This document shows, piece after piece, positions 7,200 through 14,895 of a DNA stretch of 21,088 nt; the first letter of the stretch is position 1, and each line of letters starts with the position of its first letter. The notes under the pieces are model-generated. The model ran no database searches. It was not told the origin of the DNA and worked only from the letters and a program-made list of their open reading frames with translations. Location: positions 1-21,088 of the forward strand of contig NZ_DATERI010000002.1 of assembly GCF_035271705.1 (NCBI RefSeq), written 5' to 3'. The position numbers and the translations under genes are program-made. This DNA comes from Buttiauxella sp035271705 (GTDB lineage: Bacteria > Pseudomonadota > Gammaproteobacteria > Enterobacterales > Enterobacteriaceae).

Positions 7200-7712
7200 A
7201 TGAACTCACAGGACGCGCAGCGTTTACAGCAACTCGAAGACCAGCAGGCGGCACGGGTTTGTATCAGCAACTACATGTGGCTGTGCGACAAGCTCGATAG
7301 TGTTGCGACGGTTCAAGCCATTGGTGAGCTGTTTACCGTTGATGCTTGCTGGGAAGGGGTAGGCGAGCCTTATGCCGCGCGACTGGGGAGACATCTGGGA
7401 CGTGAGGCGATTGTGGCCATGATGGCAGGTTATGTCCGGACCCCTGCGCATTTTGCCATGAATGCCCATTTTCTTTGCTCTGAAGCACTCAGCCAGCAGG
7501 CCGACGGCAAGCTCTATGGCCGCTGGCTGATGTTGCAAACCTCCGAGTTTACTGCCGGTGGGGCACATCTCAATGCTGCGGAAATTAACGTGGAATTTTG
7601 CCGCGAAGCAAGCGGTATGCGTATCCACCATTTTACGACGCGCAACCTGTTCAGCCGCCCGGTAAACCACTGGAGTGCTGCGGATGAACTCCCGGTGCCG
7701 GATAAAAAATAG
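7200..7712 (+). CDS. iacI: SnoaL/NTF2-like protein IacI
   Basis: Two ATGs stand side by side at 7197 and 7200. The second has better spacing (6 bases) to the GGAG at 7190-7193 and gives 170 residues. The protein looks like a SnoaL/NTF2-like cone: an N-terminal helix (QDAQRLQQLEDQQAARVCISNYMWLCDKLD), a beta element with FTVDACWEG, the R-E-A-I-V helix, and long C-terminal strands ending near HHFTTRNLF. Such folds serve as hydratases, isomerases or dioxygenase-like small subunits. IacI is a regular member of iac clusters without a firmly proven reaction. It starts 11 bases after iacB and ends 28 bases before iacC. Confidence 0.8.
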   Translation: MNSQDAQRLQQLEDQQAARVCISNYMWLCDKLDSVATVQAIGELFTVDACWEGVGEPYAARLGRHLGREAIVAMMAGYVRTPAHFAMNAHFLCSEALSQQADGKLYGRWLMLQTSEFTAGGAHLNAAEINVEFCREASGMRIHHFTTRNLFSRPVNHWSAADELPVPDKK

Positions 7713-7740
7713 ACAGCCGAAGACCGGCAGGAGATTGGAC

Positions 7741-9054
7741 ATGCATTGTGACAACAACATCATCAACATAAAAAATATTGATACCACAGCACCTGCGGTA
7801 CCTGACTGCGCGGAAATTGCCGCCTTAGTGCAGCACGATCGGGTGCACACCTCGCTGTATAACTCCGATGCGCTATTCCAGCTCGAGCTGGACAGAATTT
7901 TCACTAAAACCTGGGTTTGGGTGGCGCACACCAGTGAAATCCCTGAAACCGGCAGTTTTAAAACCACCGAAATCGGCACTCAGCCGGTGATTGTGGTGCG
8001 TGACCGTAAAGGCACTGTTCATACGCTACTGAACCGTTGCCGACACCGCGCCGCCACCGTTTGCGAGCACCGCACCGGTAAAACCAACAGTTTCGTTTGC
8101 CCGTATCACGGTTGGGGTTATGCGCTGGACGGCACCCTGCGCGGCGTGCCACATCCTGAAAGCTATGCCGACCAACTGGAAAAGGGCGAGTTAGGGCTGG
8201 TGTCACTGCGTACAGAACAGTACGCCGGAATGATTTTTGCCACTTTCAATGACCAGATTGAACCGCTGGAAGATTTCCTCGGTACCGCTAAGAAGTGGAT
8301 GGACTTGTTTATGAAACAGGGGGCGGGTTTCCCGATTAAAACCGGGCCTGCGCATCGTTTCCGCTTCCCGGGCAACTGGAAAATCCAGCTAGAAAACACC
8401 ACAGATGGCTATCACTTCCCGGTGGTGCATCGCTCGTTCTTAAGCTCTGTCGATAAGCAGACCGAAGAGATGCTGAACTTTGTCGATGGCAGTGGTTACG
8501 TCGAAGATTTGGGTAACGGCCACAGTGTGATGGTGATGATCCCAGAGCTTGTGGACCTTGATGCCAATCTTGATGCGCCAATTCCCGAGCGTTTTACCGA
8601 ACTGGCCGATGCGCTGCGTCAGGATCACGACGAGCAGCAAGTACGCCGCATTGTGCGTGCTGTCGGCGGCTCTGGCTTTAACCTCAATATCTTCCCGAAT
8701 ATTGCCTGTTCGATGGCGTTTTTCCGCGTCCTGCAGCCAATTTCTGTCAATGAAACTGAAATCCATCACGCCGTCATCATGATGGATGGCGGTCCGGAAA
8801 TCGCCAACCAGGCAAGGTTACGTATGCATGAACACTTCCAGGGGCCGATGGGCTTTGGCACACCGGACGACTCCGAAGCGTGGGAGCGTGTACAACGAGG
8901 TGCGACCTCAGGTAATGACCTTTGGATCATGCTCAACCGCGGGCTGGCAGGGGAATACCGTACCGATGATGGTTTGCGCAGCGATGTCAGTGCCGAAACC
9001 GGCATGCGCGCGGCTTACCAGATGTGGAAAAAACTGATGACGGAGGCGGAATAA
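7741..9054 (+). CDS. iacC: Rieske ring-hydroxylating dioxygenase, alpha subunit IacC
   Basis: The 437-residue start at 7741 has GCAGGAG about 7 bases upstream. The Rieske centre is complete: Cys100-x-His102 in CRHR and Cys120-x2-His123 in CPYHGW bind the 2Fe-2S cluster. The mononuclear iron site shows the D-x2-H-x4-H pattern, with His225 and His230 in TDGYHFPVVH. The length is normal for a catalytic alpha subunit. With beta subunit IacD and electrons from reductase IacF it should dioxygenate an oxidised IAA intermediate on the way to catechol. In known iac systems this is the catechol-forming stage. The stop is followed at once by the iacD start, so the two subunits are translationally coupled. 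Confidence 0.93.
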   Translation: MHCDNNIINIKNIDTTAPAVPDCAEIAALVQHDRVHTSLYNSDALFQLELDRIFTKTWVWVAHTSEIPETGSFKTTEIGTQPVIVVRDRKGTVHTLLNRCRHRAATVCEHRTGKTNSFVCPYHGWGYALDGTLRGVPHPESYADQLEKGELGLVSLRTEQYAGMIFATFNDQIEPLEDFLGTAKKWMDLFMKQGAGFPIKTGPAHRFRFPGNWKIQLENTTDGYHFPVVHRSFLSSVDKQTEEMLNFVDGSGYVEDLGNGHSVMVMIPELVDLDANLDAPIPERFTELADALRQDHDEQQVRRIVRAVGGSGFNLNIFPNIACSMAFFRVLQPISVNETEIHHAVIMMDGGPEIANQARLRMHEHFQGPMGFGTPDDSEAWERVQRGATSGNDLWIMLNRGLAGEYRTDDGLRSDVSAETGMRAAYQMWKKLMTEAE

Positions 9055-9537
9055 ATGACCACGCCAGATTCTGAACTGATGGCCGCAATGACGCTGATTA
9101 ACCTTGAAGGCGATCTGCTCGACCAGGGCGAATTTAACGCCTGGCTGGAGTTATGGCAGCACGACGGGCTTTACGTGGTGCCTATCGATCCTCAAGAGAC
9201 GGATTTTAAAAACACGCTGAACTATGCCTGTGACGATCATGAGATGCGTGCCCGACGCGTGAAACGCCTGTATAGCGGCGAGTCGATTTCCACAACACCT
9301 CGCGCCAGAACGATGCGTACGCTCTCGCGTTTTCGCCTGCTGGAATCGCACGATGACGTGATTGTGGTGCGCGGGGCGCAATCGCTTTGGGAGCATCGTA
9401 AAGGCCACAGCCGTCACTATGCCGCAGACATTACTTGGCACTTGCAAGTGCTGGGCGACACGTTGCGAATCAAACAAAAAGTGATTCGCTTGATCAACAG
9501 CGACGACGTGCTGCACAGCATTGGTTACATCCTTTAA
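9055..9537 (+). CDS. iacD: Rieske dioxygenase beta subunit IacD
   Basis: The 160-residue protein has the size and pattern of the small beta subunit of ring-hydroxylating dioxygenases (an NTF2-like cone). Telling parts are the early helix LINLEGDLLDQGEFNAWLELW, the strand GLYVVPIDP, the R-A-R-R-V-K-R-L-Y-S segment with the conserved pattern before RTMRTLSRFRLL, and the C-terminal strands around LRIKQKVIRLI. Its ATG follows the iacC stop without a gap, and GGAGG lies inside the end of iacC. The beta subunit is structural, holding the alpha3beta3 complex. Sequence gives no sign of truncation. Confidence 0.9.
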   Translation: MTTPDSELMAAMTLINLEGDLLDQGEFNAWLELWQHDGLYVVPIDPQETDFKNTLNYACDDHEMRARRVKRLYSGESISTTPRARTMRTLSRFRLLESHDDVIVVRGAQSLWEHRKGHSRHYAADITWHLQVLGDTLRIKQKVIRLINSDDVLHSIGYIL

Positions 9538-9547
9538 GGAGCGACTC

Positions 9548-10288
9548 ATGACACAAACCGTATTAGTCACAGGTGCTGCTGCCGGTCTTGGAAATGTCAT
9601 CGCCCAATATCTTCTGGAGCAGGGTTTCCAGGTGGTGCTGTCGGACGTGAGCCGGGAACGTGCACAACAGGCGGCAGACCGTCTGGATAACGGCCAGGGC
9701 AAGGTGCTGGCGGTGGGTCTGGATATTCGCCAGCCGCAGGATTTTGAACACGCACTGGCGGCCTGTGTTGAACGCTTTGGCAGCCTGCAAGTGTTAGTCA
9801 ATAACGCCGCACTCACACTGGCAACGCCAGTGATGGACATCACCGTTGATGAGTTTGATCGGGTGATTTCCACCAATCTGCGCGGCACGTTTGTCGGTTG
9901 CCAAACGCTGGGGCGCTACTTCGCCAAACAGGGTTACGGTCGCATCATCAACCTCGCATCCCTCGCTGGGCAAAATGGCGGTACGGCATCGGGTGCGCAT
10001 TACGCGGCATCGAAAGGCGGCATTTTGACCCTGACAAAAATCTTTGCCCGTGAGCTGAGTAAATCCGGCGTCACCGTCAATGCGATTGCCCCAGGTCCAA
10101 TGGATTTGCCTTCGGTTCATGCGTTGGTACCGGAAGAAAAAATGGCTGGGTTATTACAGATGATCCCAGTCGGCAAGCTAGGTGAGGCCGAGTTTGTCGC
10201 TCAGGCCGTGGCATTGTTGGCGTCTGAACAGGCATCGTTTGTCACCGGGGCAACCTGGGACATCAACGGTGGTCTGTTTATGCGTTAA
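9548..10288 (+). CDS. iacE: Short-chain dehydrogenase/reductase IacE
   Basis: The 246-residue classical SDR starts at 9548, with AAGGAG (overlapping the iacD stop) 6 bases upstream. The nucleotide motif TGAAAGLG lies at residues 8-15, NNAA at 85-88, catalytic Ser138 in NLAS, and Tyr152-x3-Lys156 in HYAASKGG. The C-terminal FVTGATWDINGG is typical. Asp33 after the second strand (VVLSDVS) points to NAD(H) rather than NADP(H), though this rule is not strict. In the iac pathway IacE acts on the hydroxylated IAA product of IacA, before the dioxygenase stage. It sits between the dioxygenase subunits and their reductase. Confidence 0.88.
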   Translation: MTQTVLVTGAAAGLGNVIAQYLLEQGFQVVLSDVSRERAQQAADRLDNGQGKVLAVGLDIRQPQDFEHALAACVERFGSLQVLVNNAALTLATPVMDITVDEFDRVISTNLRGTFVGCQTLGRYFAKQGYGRIINLASLAGQNGGTASGAHYAASKGGILTLTKIFARELSKSGVTVNAIAPGPMDLPSVHALVPEEKMAGLLQMIPVGKLGEAEFVAQAVALLASEQASFVTGATWDINGGLFMR

Positions 10289-10297
10289 GGAGGTGAC

Positions 10298-11230
10298 ATG
10301 CTGACTTTGCAAATTATTAAGCGCGAATTACAGGGCGATGTGGTGCTACTTACGCTTGCCCACGCCGATGGCCTTGAGCTTCCAGAATACAGCGCGGGTG
10401 CGCATATCGACCTGCATCTGAGTGAAGATTTGGTGCGCCCTTATTCACTGTGTGGCGACCCAAAAAACCGCCAGCACTACCAACTGGGTATTCTGAAAGA
10501 CAGCCAATCTCAGGGCGGATCGTTGGCAGTACATACCCTGCGTGAAGGCGATGAACTGCAGGTCAGTGTGCCACGCAATCTGTTTGCTCTGGAGCCGAGT
10601 GCGGCACATAACCTGCTGATTGGCGGCGGGATTGGCATCACACCGATGCTGGCGATGGCCGCAGAACTGCACGCCGCCGGGCGCTCTTTTGCTCTGCATT
10701 ATTCGAGCCGTTCACGTTCGGGAGCCGCGTTTATCACGCAGCTGGAAAGTGCGCCATATGCCGAAAAGGTTCAGCTGCATTTTAGTGACGAGCAGCGCCT
10801 GAATCTTTCAGCGGTGCTTAGCGATGTGCCACCGAATACCCATGTTTATGTCTGCGGTCCGACACGATTAATGGATGCGGTCAATGAGACTGCTAAAACC
10901 CTGAATTACCAGGCGCAACAGATTCATCAGGAATGTTTTAGCGCCGACGTCCAGATTCAGGGCAAGGCATTTGAAGTGGTGGCGGCTGCCAGCGGAATCA
11001 CCGTCCAGGTAGCTGAAAACCAAAGTATCGTCGAAGCACTGGCACTGGCGGGACTGAAAGTGTGTGTCTCCTGTAAACAAGGGATTTGCGGCAGTTGCCT
11101 GACCGATGTACTGGAGGGCGAGCCGGATCATCGCGACAGCTATCTGACCGATGAAGAGAAAGCCGACGGTGATCAAATCCTGTTGTGCTGTTCCCGCGCG
11201 AAAGGCGCCCGTTTGATTATCGATTTGTAA
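10298..11230 (+). CDS. iacF: Ferredoxin-type oxygenase reductase IacF (FMN, NAD, 2Fe-2S)
   Basis: The 310-residue protein has three domains in the phthalate dioxygenase reductase order. A flavin barrel contains RPYSLC (residues 47-52). The nicotinamide domain has GGGIGITP (109-116) and CGPTRLM (186-192). A C-terminal plant-type 2Fe-2S domain has Cys259-x4-Cys264-x2-Cys267-x29-Cys297. It therefore carries electrons from NADH through flavin and its own iron-sulfur cluster straight to the Rieske centre of IacC, so no separate ferredoxin is needed, and none is seen. A near-perfect TAAGGAGGT ribosome site overlaps the iacE stop codon. Confidence 0.92.
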   Translation: MLTLQIIKRELQGDVVLLTLAHADGLELPEYSAGAHIDLHLSEDLVRPYSLCGDPKNRQHYQLGILKDSQSQGGSLAVHTLREGDELQVSVPRNLFALEPSAAHNLLIGGGIGITPMLAMAAELHAAGRSFALHYSSRSRSGAAFITQLESAPYAEKVQLHFSDEQRLNLSAVLSDVPPNTHVYVCGPTRLMDAVNETAKTLNYQAQQIHQECFSADVQIQGKAFEVVAAASGITVQVAENQSIVEALALAGLKVCVSCKQGICGSCLTDVLEGEPDHRDSYLTDEEKADGDQILLCCSRAKGARLIIDL

Positions 11231-11240
11231 GGAATATCCC

Positions 11241-11735
11241 ATGACACTGCAAACTGAGTTTCGTAATGCGATGGCACAACTGGGGAGTGCGGTTTCTGTT
11301 ATCACCACCGATGGTCCTGCGGGAAAGTTCGGCTTTACGGCATCCGCCGTATGCAGCGTGACCGATCAGCCCCCGACGCTGCTGGTCTGTATGAATCGCA
11401 ACTCCTTCGCCAACGACCATTTCAAACACAACGGCGCGTTATGCGTCAACGTGTTGTCCGGTGAACATCAGGATTTGTCCGGCGTTTTCGCCAATGCCAG
11501 CCTGCGTTCAGAACAACGTTTTCTGCACGATAACTGGCAGGTGATGGCCAGCGGTGCGCCGGTTCTGAGCTCATCAGTTGCCAGCTTCGACTGCGTTATT
11601 GATACCTGCCACGAAGTCGGCAGCCATACGGTGTTTTATTGTCAGGTGCAGGCCATTCGTGTCAGCGAACAGCCGAGCGGCTTGGTCTATTTTAACCGTC
11701 GTTACCACTGTATTGGCGACGATGTTGAAGTGTAG
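11241..11735 (+). CDS. iacG: Flavin reductase IacG (HpaC/RutF type)
   Basis: The 164-residue protein fits the flavin reductase domain of two-component monooxygenases: an N-terminal helix, then VSVITTDGPAGKFGFTASAVCSV, the P-P-T-L-L-V-C-M-N strand, the N-V-L-S segment, and a C-terminal strand with LVYFNRRYH. Such enzymes reduce free FMN or FAD with NAD(P)H and pass it by diffusion to the oxygenase. The partner here is IacA. The ribosome site AAGGAA overlaps the end of iacF. It is the last of the nine iac genes; a 63-base gap with a weak hairpin separates it from catB. Confidence 0.9.
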   Translation: MTLQTEFRNAMAQLGSAVSVITTDGPAGKFGFTASAVCSVTDQPPTLLVCMNRNSFANDHFKHNGALCVNVLSGEHQDLSGVFANASLRSEQRFLHDNWQVMASGAPVLSSSVASFDCVIDTCHEVGSHTVFYCQVQAIRVSEQPSGLVYFNRRYHCIGDDVEV

Positions 11736-11757
11736 TGCCGTCGCAACAATCATCGTC

Positions 11758-11781
11758 AAGCCCAGCCGTGATGCCGGGTTT
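11758..11781 (+). other. Weak hairpin between iacG and catB
   Basis: AAGCCCAGC (11758-11766) can pair with GCCGGGTTT (11773-11781) around a 6-base loop, with one mismatch and one G-U pair. There is no T-run, so it may protect or partly separate the iac and cat parts of one transcript rather than end it. Confidence 0.3.
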
Positions 11782-11798
11782 AGCCAAAGGAGCCGTTA

Positions 11799-12914
11799 AT
11801 GAATCTCGCAATTGAATCCATCTCTTGTTGGCTGGTGGATATCCCGACTATTCGGCCGCACAAACTTTCCATGGCCACCATGGGATGCCAGACGCTGACT
11901 ATCATCCGCATGACCTGCGCGCAGGGCGTTGTCGGATGGGGGGAGGCCACCACCATCGGCGGTTTGAGCTACGGTTCGGAAAGCCCGGAGGCGATTAAAT
12001 CTGCCATTGAATGCTACCTGGCCCCTTTATTGTGCGGCAAAACCTTTAGCGGCGTTGCGGCACTGGCGGAAGTGATGAACGCCAGCGTGAAGGGAAACAC
12101 CTTTGCTAAATCGGCACTGGAAACGGCATTTCTTGATGCGCAGGGAAAGGTGCTCGGATTGCCGGTAAGTGCCTTGCTGGGGGGCGCGCTAAGCGAAAGT
12201 CTCCCGGTACTTTGGACACTGGCGAGTGGCGATACCGATAAAGATATAGAAGAGGGAAAACGCCTGCTTGAGGAAGGGCGGCACAATACCTTCAAACTCA
12301 AGATTGGTGCGCGCTCGCTGGAGGTGGATATACGCCACGCGCTGGCAATCAAATCCGCCTTAGGCCGCGATGTCAGTATCCGTGTTGATGTCAATCAGGC
12401 GTGGGATTTCACCACTGCAATTAAAGGGATGACGCAGTTGCAAGAAGGTGGGATCGACCTGGTAGAACAGCCGACGCCAATGTGGGACAGGCAAGCTTTA
12501 ATCACCCTGAGCCAGCGTTTTTCCGTACCCATCCTGGCCGATGAATCCGTGGCGACCAGTCACGATGGTTATGCCCTTGCGAATGGTGGTTTCACCGGTG
12601 CTTATGCTCTGAAAATTGCCAAAGCAGGTGGGCCGGTGCAAGCGCTTAAACTGGCGCATGTGGCACAGGCGGCAGGCATTGGCTTGTATGGCGGCACGAT
12701 GCTGGAAGGCACACTGGGCAGTGTTGCCTCATTACACGCCTGGTCGACCGTCAAAATGCAGTGGGGTACAGAAATGTTCGGCCCATTGCTGCTCAAGGAC
12801 GACATTGTGGTAAGCCCGCTGGAATTCAGTCACGGGCAGGTCAGATTGCCGCAGGGGCCAGGGCTTGGAATTGAAATTGACGAAGATAAATTGAGTTTTT
12901 ACGCCCGAAAATAA
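11799..12914 (+). CDS. catB: Muconate cycloisomerase CatB
   Basis: This 371-residue enolase-superfamily enzyme shows the full muconate lactonising set: Lys166-x-Lys168 in FKLKIGA, metal ligands Asp197 in RVDVNQAW, Glu223 in LVEQPTP and Asp248 in ADES, and Lys272 in ALKIAKAGG. These are one residue off the numbering of the Pseudomonas putida enzyme, whose length is almost the same. It converts cis,cis-muconate to muconolactone. The start has AAAGGAG 6 bases upstream. The gene joins the catechol-forming iac genes to the lower ortho pathway. Chloromuconate specificity cannot be excluded from sequence, but the context favours plain muconate. Confidence 0.93.
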   Translation: MNLAIESISCWLVDIPTIRPHKLSMATMGCQTLTIIRMTCAQGVVGWGEATTIGGLSYGSESPEAIKSAIECYLAPLLCGKTFSGVAALAEVMNASVKGNTFAKSALETAFLDAQGKVLGLPVSALLGGALSESLPVLWTLASGDTDKDIEEGKRLLEEGRHNTFKLKIGARSLEVDIRHALAIKSALGRDVSIRVDVNQAWDFTTAIKGMTQLQEGGIDLVEQPTPMWDRQALITLSQRFSVPILADESVATSHDGYALANGGFTGAYALKIAKAGGPVQALKLAHVAQAAGIGLYGGTMLEGTLGSVASLHAWSTVKMQWGTEMFGPLLLKDDIVVSPLEFSHGQVRLPQGPGLGIEIDEDKLSFYARK

Positions 12915-12972
12915 TAGAAAGACCTGTGCTGTTTTAAATAAATCAAACTTACCCTACAGTGAGGAATATAAA

Positions 12973-13899
12973 ATGACAGTTAATCCGGTAAAAACATCTG
13001 AATTAGAAAAGTTACTTGCTGTGAGCAGTGGATTAGTTTCCGCCAAAGGGAATGAACGTTTTAAAGCGATTATGCATCAACTGCTCGGTGACCTTTGCCA
13101 GACAATTAATAAATTCGATATTACCGATGAAGAGTTCTGGCAAGCGGTCAATTATCTGAATGAATTAGGTGAGCGTAAAGAGGCCGCTCTATTAGCTGCG
13201 GGTTTGGGGCTTGAGCATTATCTCGATATGCGTGCCGATGAAAAAGAGGCGGCCGCCGGTAACGAAGTCGGCACACCTCGCACCATCGAAGGGCCGTTGT
13301 ATGTGGCGAACGCGCCATTAAGCCAGAATTATGCGCGTATGGATGACGGTACTGAGCAAGCTGAAATCATGTGGTTACAGGGCCAGGTAACTGACTCCAA
13401 TGGTCATCCCGTTAATGGTGCGGTTGTCGATATCTGGCATGCAAACACGCTCGGGGGATATTCATTCTTTGACCAGTCGCAAAGCCAATATAACTTGCGC
13501 CGCCGTATTCTGACTGATGCGCAGGGTCGCTACGCGGTGCGCAGTATTGTGCCTTGTGGTTATGGTTGCCCGCCTGATGGCCCCACTCAAAAACTGCTGA
13601 CCGAATTAGGCCGTCATGGAAATCGCCCGGCGCATGTCCACTTCTTTGTTTCAGCACCGGGGTTCAAACATCTCACCACACAGATTAACCTCAACGGCGA
13701 TGCTTATTTGTGGGATGACTTTGCTTTTGCCACTCGCGAAGAATTGATTGCCGATCCGATTAAAATTACCGATACCTTGATTGCGGAACAACGCAAAATT
13801 AATCAGCCCCATACAGAAGTGAATTTCGATTTCACGCTGGTGGCGGCGAGCGATAATAATGAAGAGACGAAAATTAAACGACTGCGCGTAATGGAGTAA
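12973..13899 (+). CDS. catA: Catechol 1,2-dioxygenase CatA
   Basis: The 308-residue protein is an intradiol dioxygenase with an N-terminal helical dimerisation domain (about 1-100) and the C-terminal beta-sandwich. The non-heme Fe(III) ligands are Tyr163 in GGYSFF, Tyr197 in CGYGCPPDGPTQ, His221 and His223 in RPAHVHFF. It opens catechol to cis,cis-muconate, the substrate of CatB. GAGGAAT precedes the start, after a 58-base AT-rich gap from catB. The first third of the gene is visibly more AT-rich than the iac genes. It is the last gene of the operon, and no catC follows. Confidence 0.95.
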   Translation: MTVNPVKTSELEKLLAVSSGLVSAKGNERFKAIMHQLLGDLCQTINKFDITDEEFWQAVNYLNELGERKEAALLAAGLGLEHYLDMRADEKEAAAGNEVGTPRTIEGPLYVANAPLSQNYARMDDGTEQAEIMWLQGQVTDSNGHPVNGAVVDIWHANTLGGYSFFDQSQSQYNLRRRILTDAQGRYAVRSIVPCGYGCPPDGPTQKLLTELGRHGNRPAHVHFFVSAPGFKHLTTQINLNGDAYLWDDFAFATREELIADPIKITDTLIAEQRKINQPHTEVNFDFTLVAASDNNEETKIKRLRVME

Positions 13900-13908
13900 T
13901 GCTTACTC

Positions 13909-13933
13909 GAGGCCTGCTCGTGGAGCAGGCCTC
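13909..13933. terminator. Perfect hairpin between convergent operons
   Basis: GAGGCCTGCTC (13909-13919) and GAGCAGGCCTC (13923-13933) form a perfect 11-base stem with a 3-base loop in the 39-base gap between catA and the permease gene. Neither side has a T-run, so it is not a textbook rho-independent terminator. It may act with read-through collision, or protect both 3' ends. Confidence 0.5.
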
Positions 13934-13938
13934 TATGA

Positions 13939-14895
13939 CTAGCCTTCCTGCTCAAGCCCGAGCATCCCCCGAACCTGGACAAAGCACAACAGCAGCACAC
14001 CCCACAGCGCCATCGTCAAATAGGGGCTGATGCCGAGAATATTGAAGCCGCTTTCAATAATCTGCAGCAGGAACAGCGCCAATACCATACCGATAATTCG
14101 CCCGCTGCCACCGTCCGGATTCACCCCACCGAGTACTGCCGCGAGGATTGATACCAGCAGGTAAGATTCGCCATAGGAGGCTTTCGCCGAATTGAGCTTT
14201 GACATCATCAGAAAAGCGGCCACCGCGCACAGCAGAGCGGAGATAACATAGACCCAGATCAACACTCTGCGGGTATTGATACCGGAATAGTACGTCGCCC
14301 GCTCATTAGAGCCGATAAGCATAATTGACCGACCCAGGGCACTCTTTTCCAGCAGCACCCAAAGCCCGATAGCCACCACCGCAAACAGCCACATCGGTAA
14401 CGGAATGCCGAACCACTGGGCGTGATTCAGCCACAGTACCCACTGCGGGTAATTAGCAATTGCGCTGCCGCCGGTAATCAGGATATTGACCCCCTTGAGC
14501 AGAGTCATCATGCCCAGTGTGGCCAGAATCGGCGATACCCGAATGCCTGCGATCAACACTCCGTTACACAGGCCAATAATGACCGCCGCGCCAGCTCCCG
14601 CGAGCAGAGTGATTATTATTGTTCCAACGCCGGGTGGATATTGCGTGGCGACCCATGCCATCACCAGCGAGCAGGCGTTAGCCGTGGAGATAATCGACAG
14701 ATTAATCCCACCGCACAGCATGGTCATCGCCATCGCCAGTGCGAGGATCCCCAGCACCGGCATTTGTGAAGCGATTGACTGGAAGTTACTGACCGACCAG
14801 AAGATTTGTGGCATAGCGATGCTGAACGCCACCACGGTCAGCAGCAGTAGGCCAATCAGATAAAACTCGACGTTATTACGCCAGAAATTTTTCAT
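13939..14895 (-). CDS. CUT2 (ribose-type) ABC transporter permease, second subunit
   Basis: The 318-residue start at 14895 (MKNFWRNNVEFYLIG) overlaps the stop of the preceding permease in an ATGA, which marks translational coupling; a start 30 bases further upstream is less likely. The protein is hydrophobic, with about 8-10 membrane segments, and has the RbsC-type features GGINLSIISTANACSL, ATLGMMTLLKGVNILITGG and the loop YSGINTRRVLIWVYVISA. Family members form a dimeric channel under a double ATPase. As the fourth and last gene of the operon it probably pairs with the first permease as a heterodimer. Its substrate cannot be told from sequence. Confidence 0.9.
   Translation of the reverse strand: MKNFWRNNVEFYLIGLLLLTVVAFSIAMPQIFWSVSNFQSIASQMPVLGILALAMAMTMLCGGINLSIISTANACSLVMAWVATQYPPGVGTIIITLLAGAGAAVIIGLCNGVLIAGIRVSPILATLGMMTLLKGVNILITGGSAIANYPQWVLWLNHAQWFGIPLPMWLFAVVAIGLWVLLEKSALGRSIMLIGSNERATYYSGINTRRVLIWVYVISALLCAVAAFLMMSKLNSAKASYGESYLLVSILAAVLGGVNPDGGSGRIIGMVLALFLLQIIESGFNILGISPYLTMALWGVLLLCFVQVRGMLGLEQEG

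Noticed and set aside
7224..7979. Minus-strand frame of 251 codons across iacI and the start of iacC
   Set aside because: It overlaps two well-supported plus-strand genes and has no family resemblance or ribosome site.
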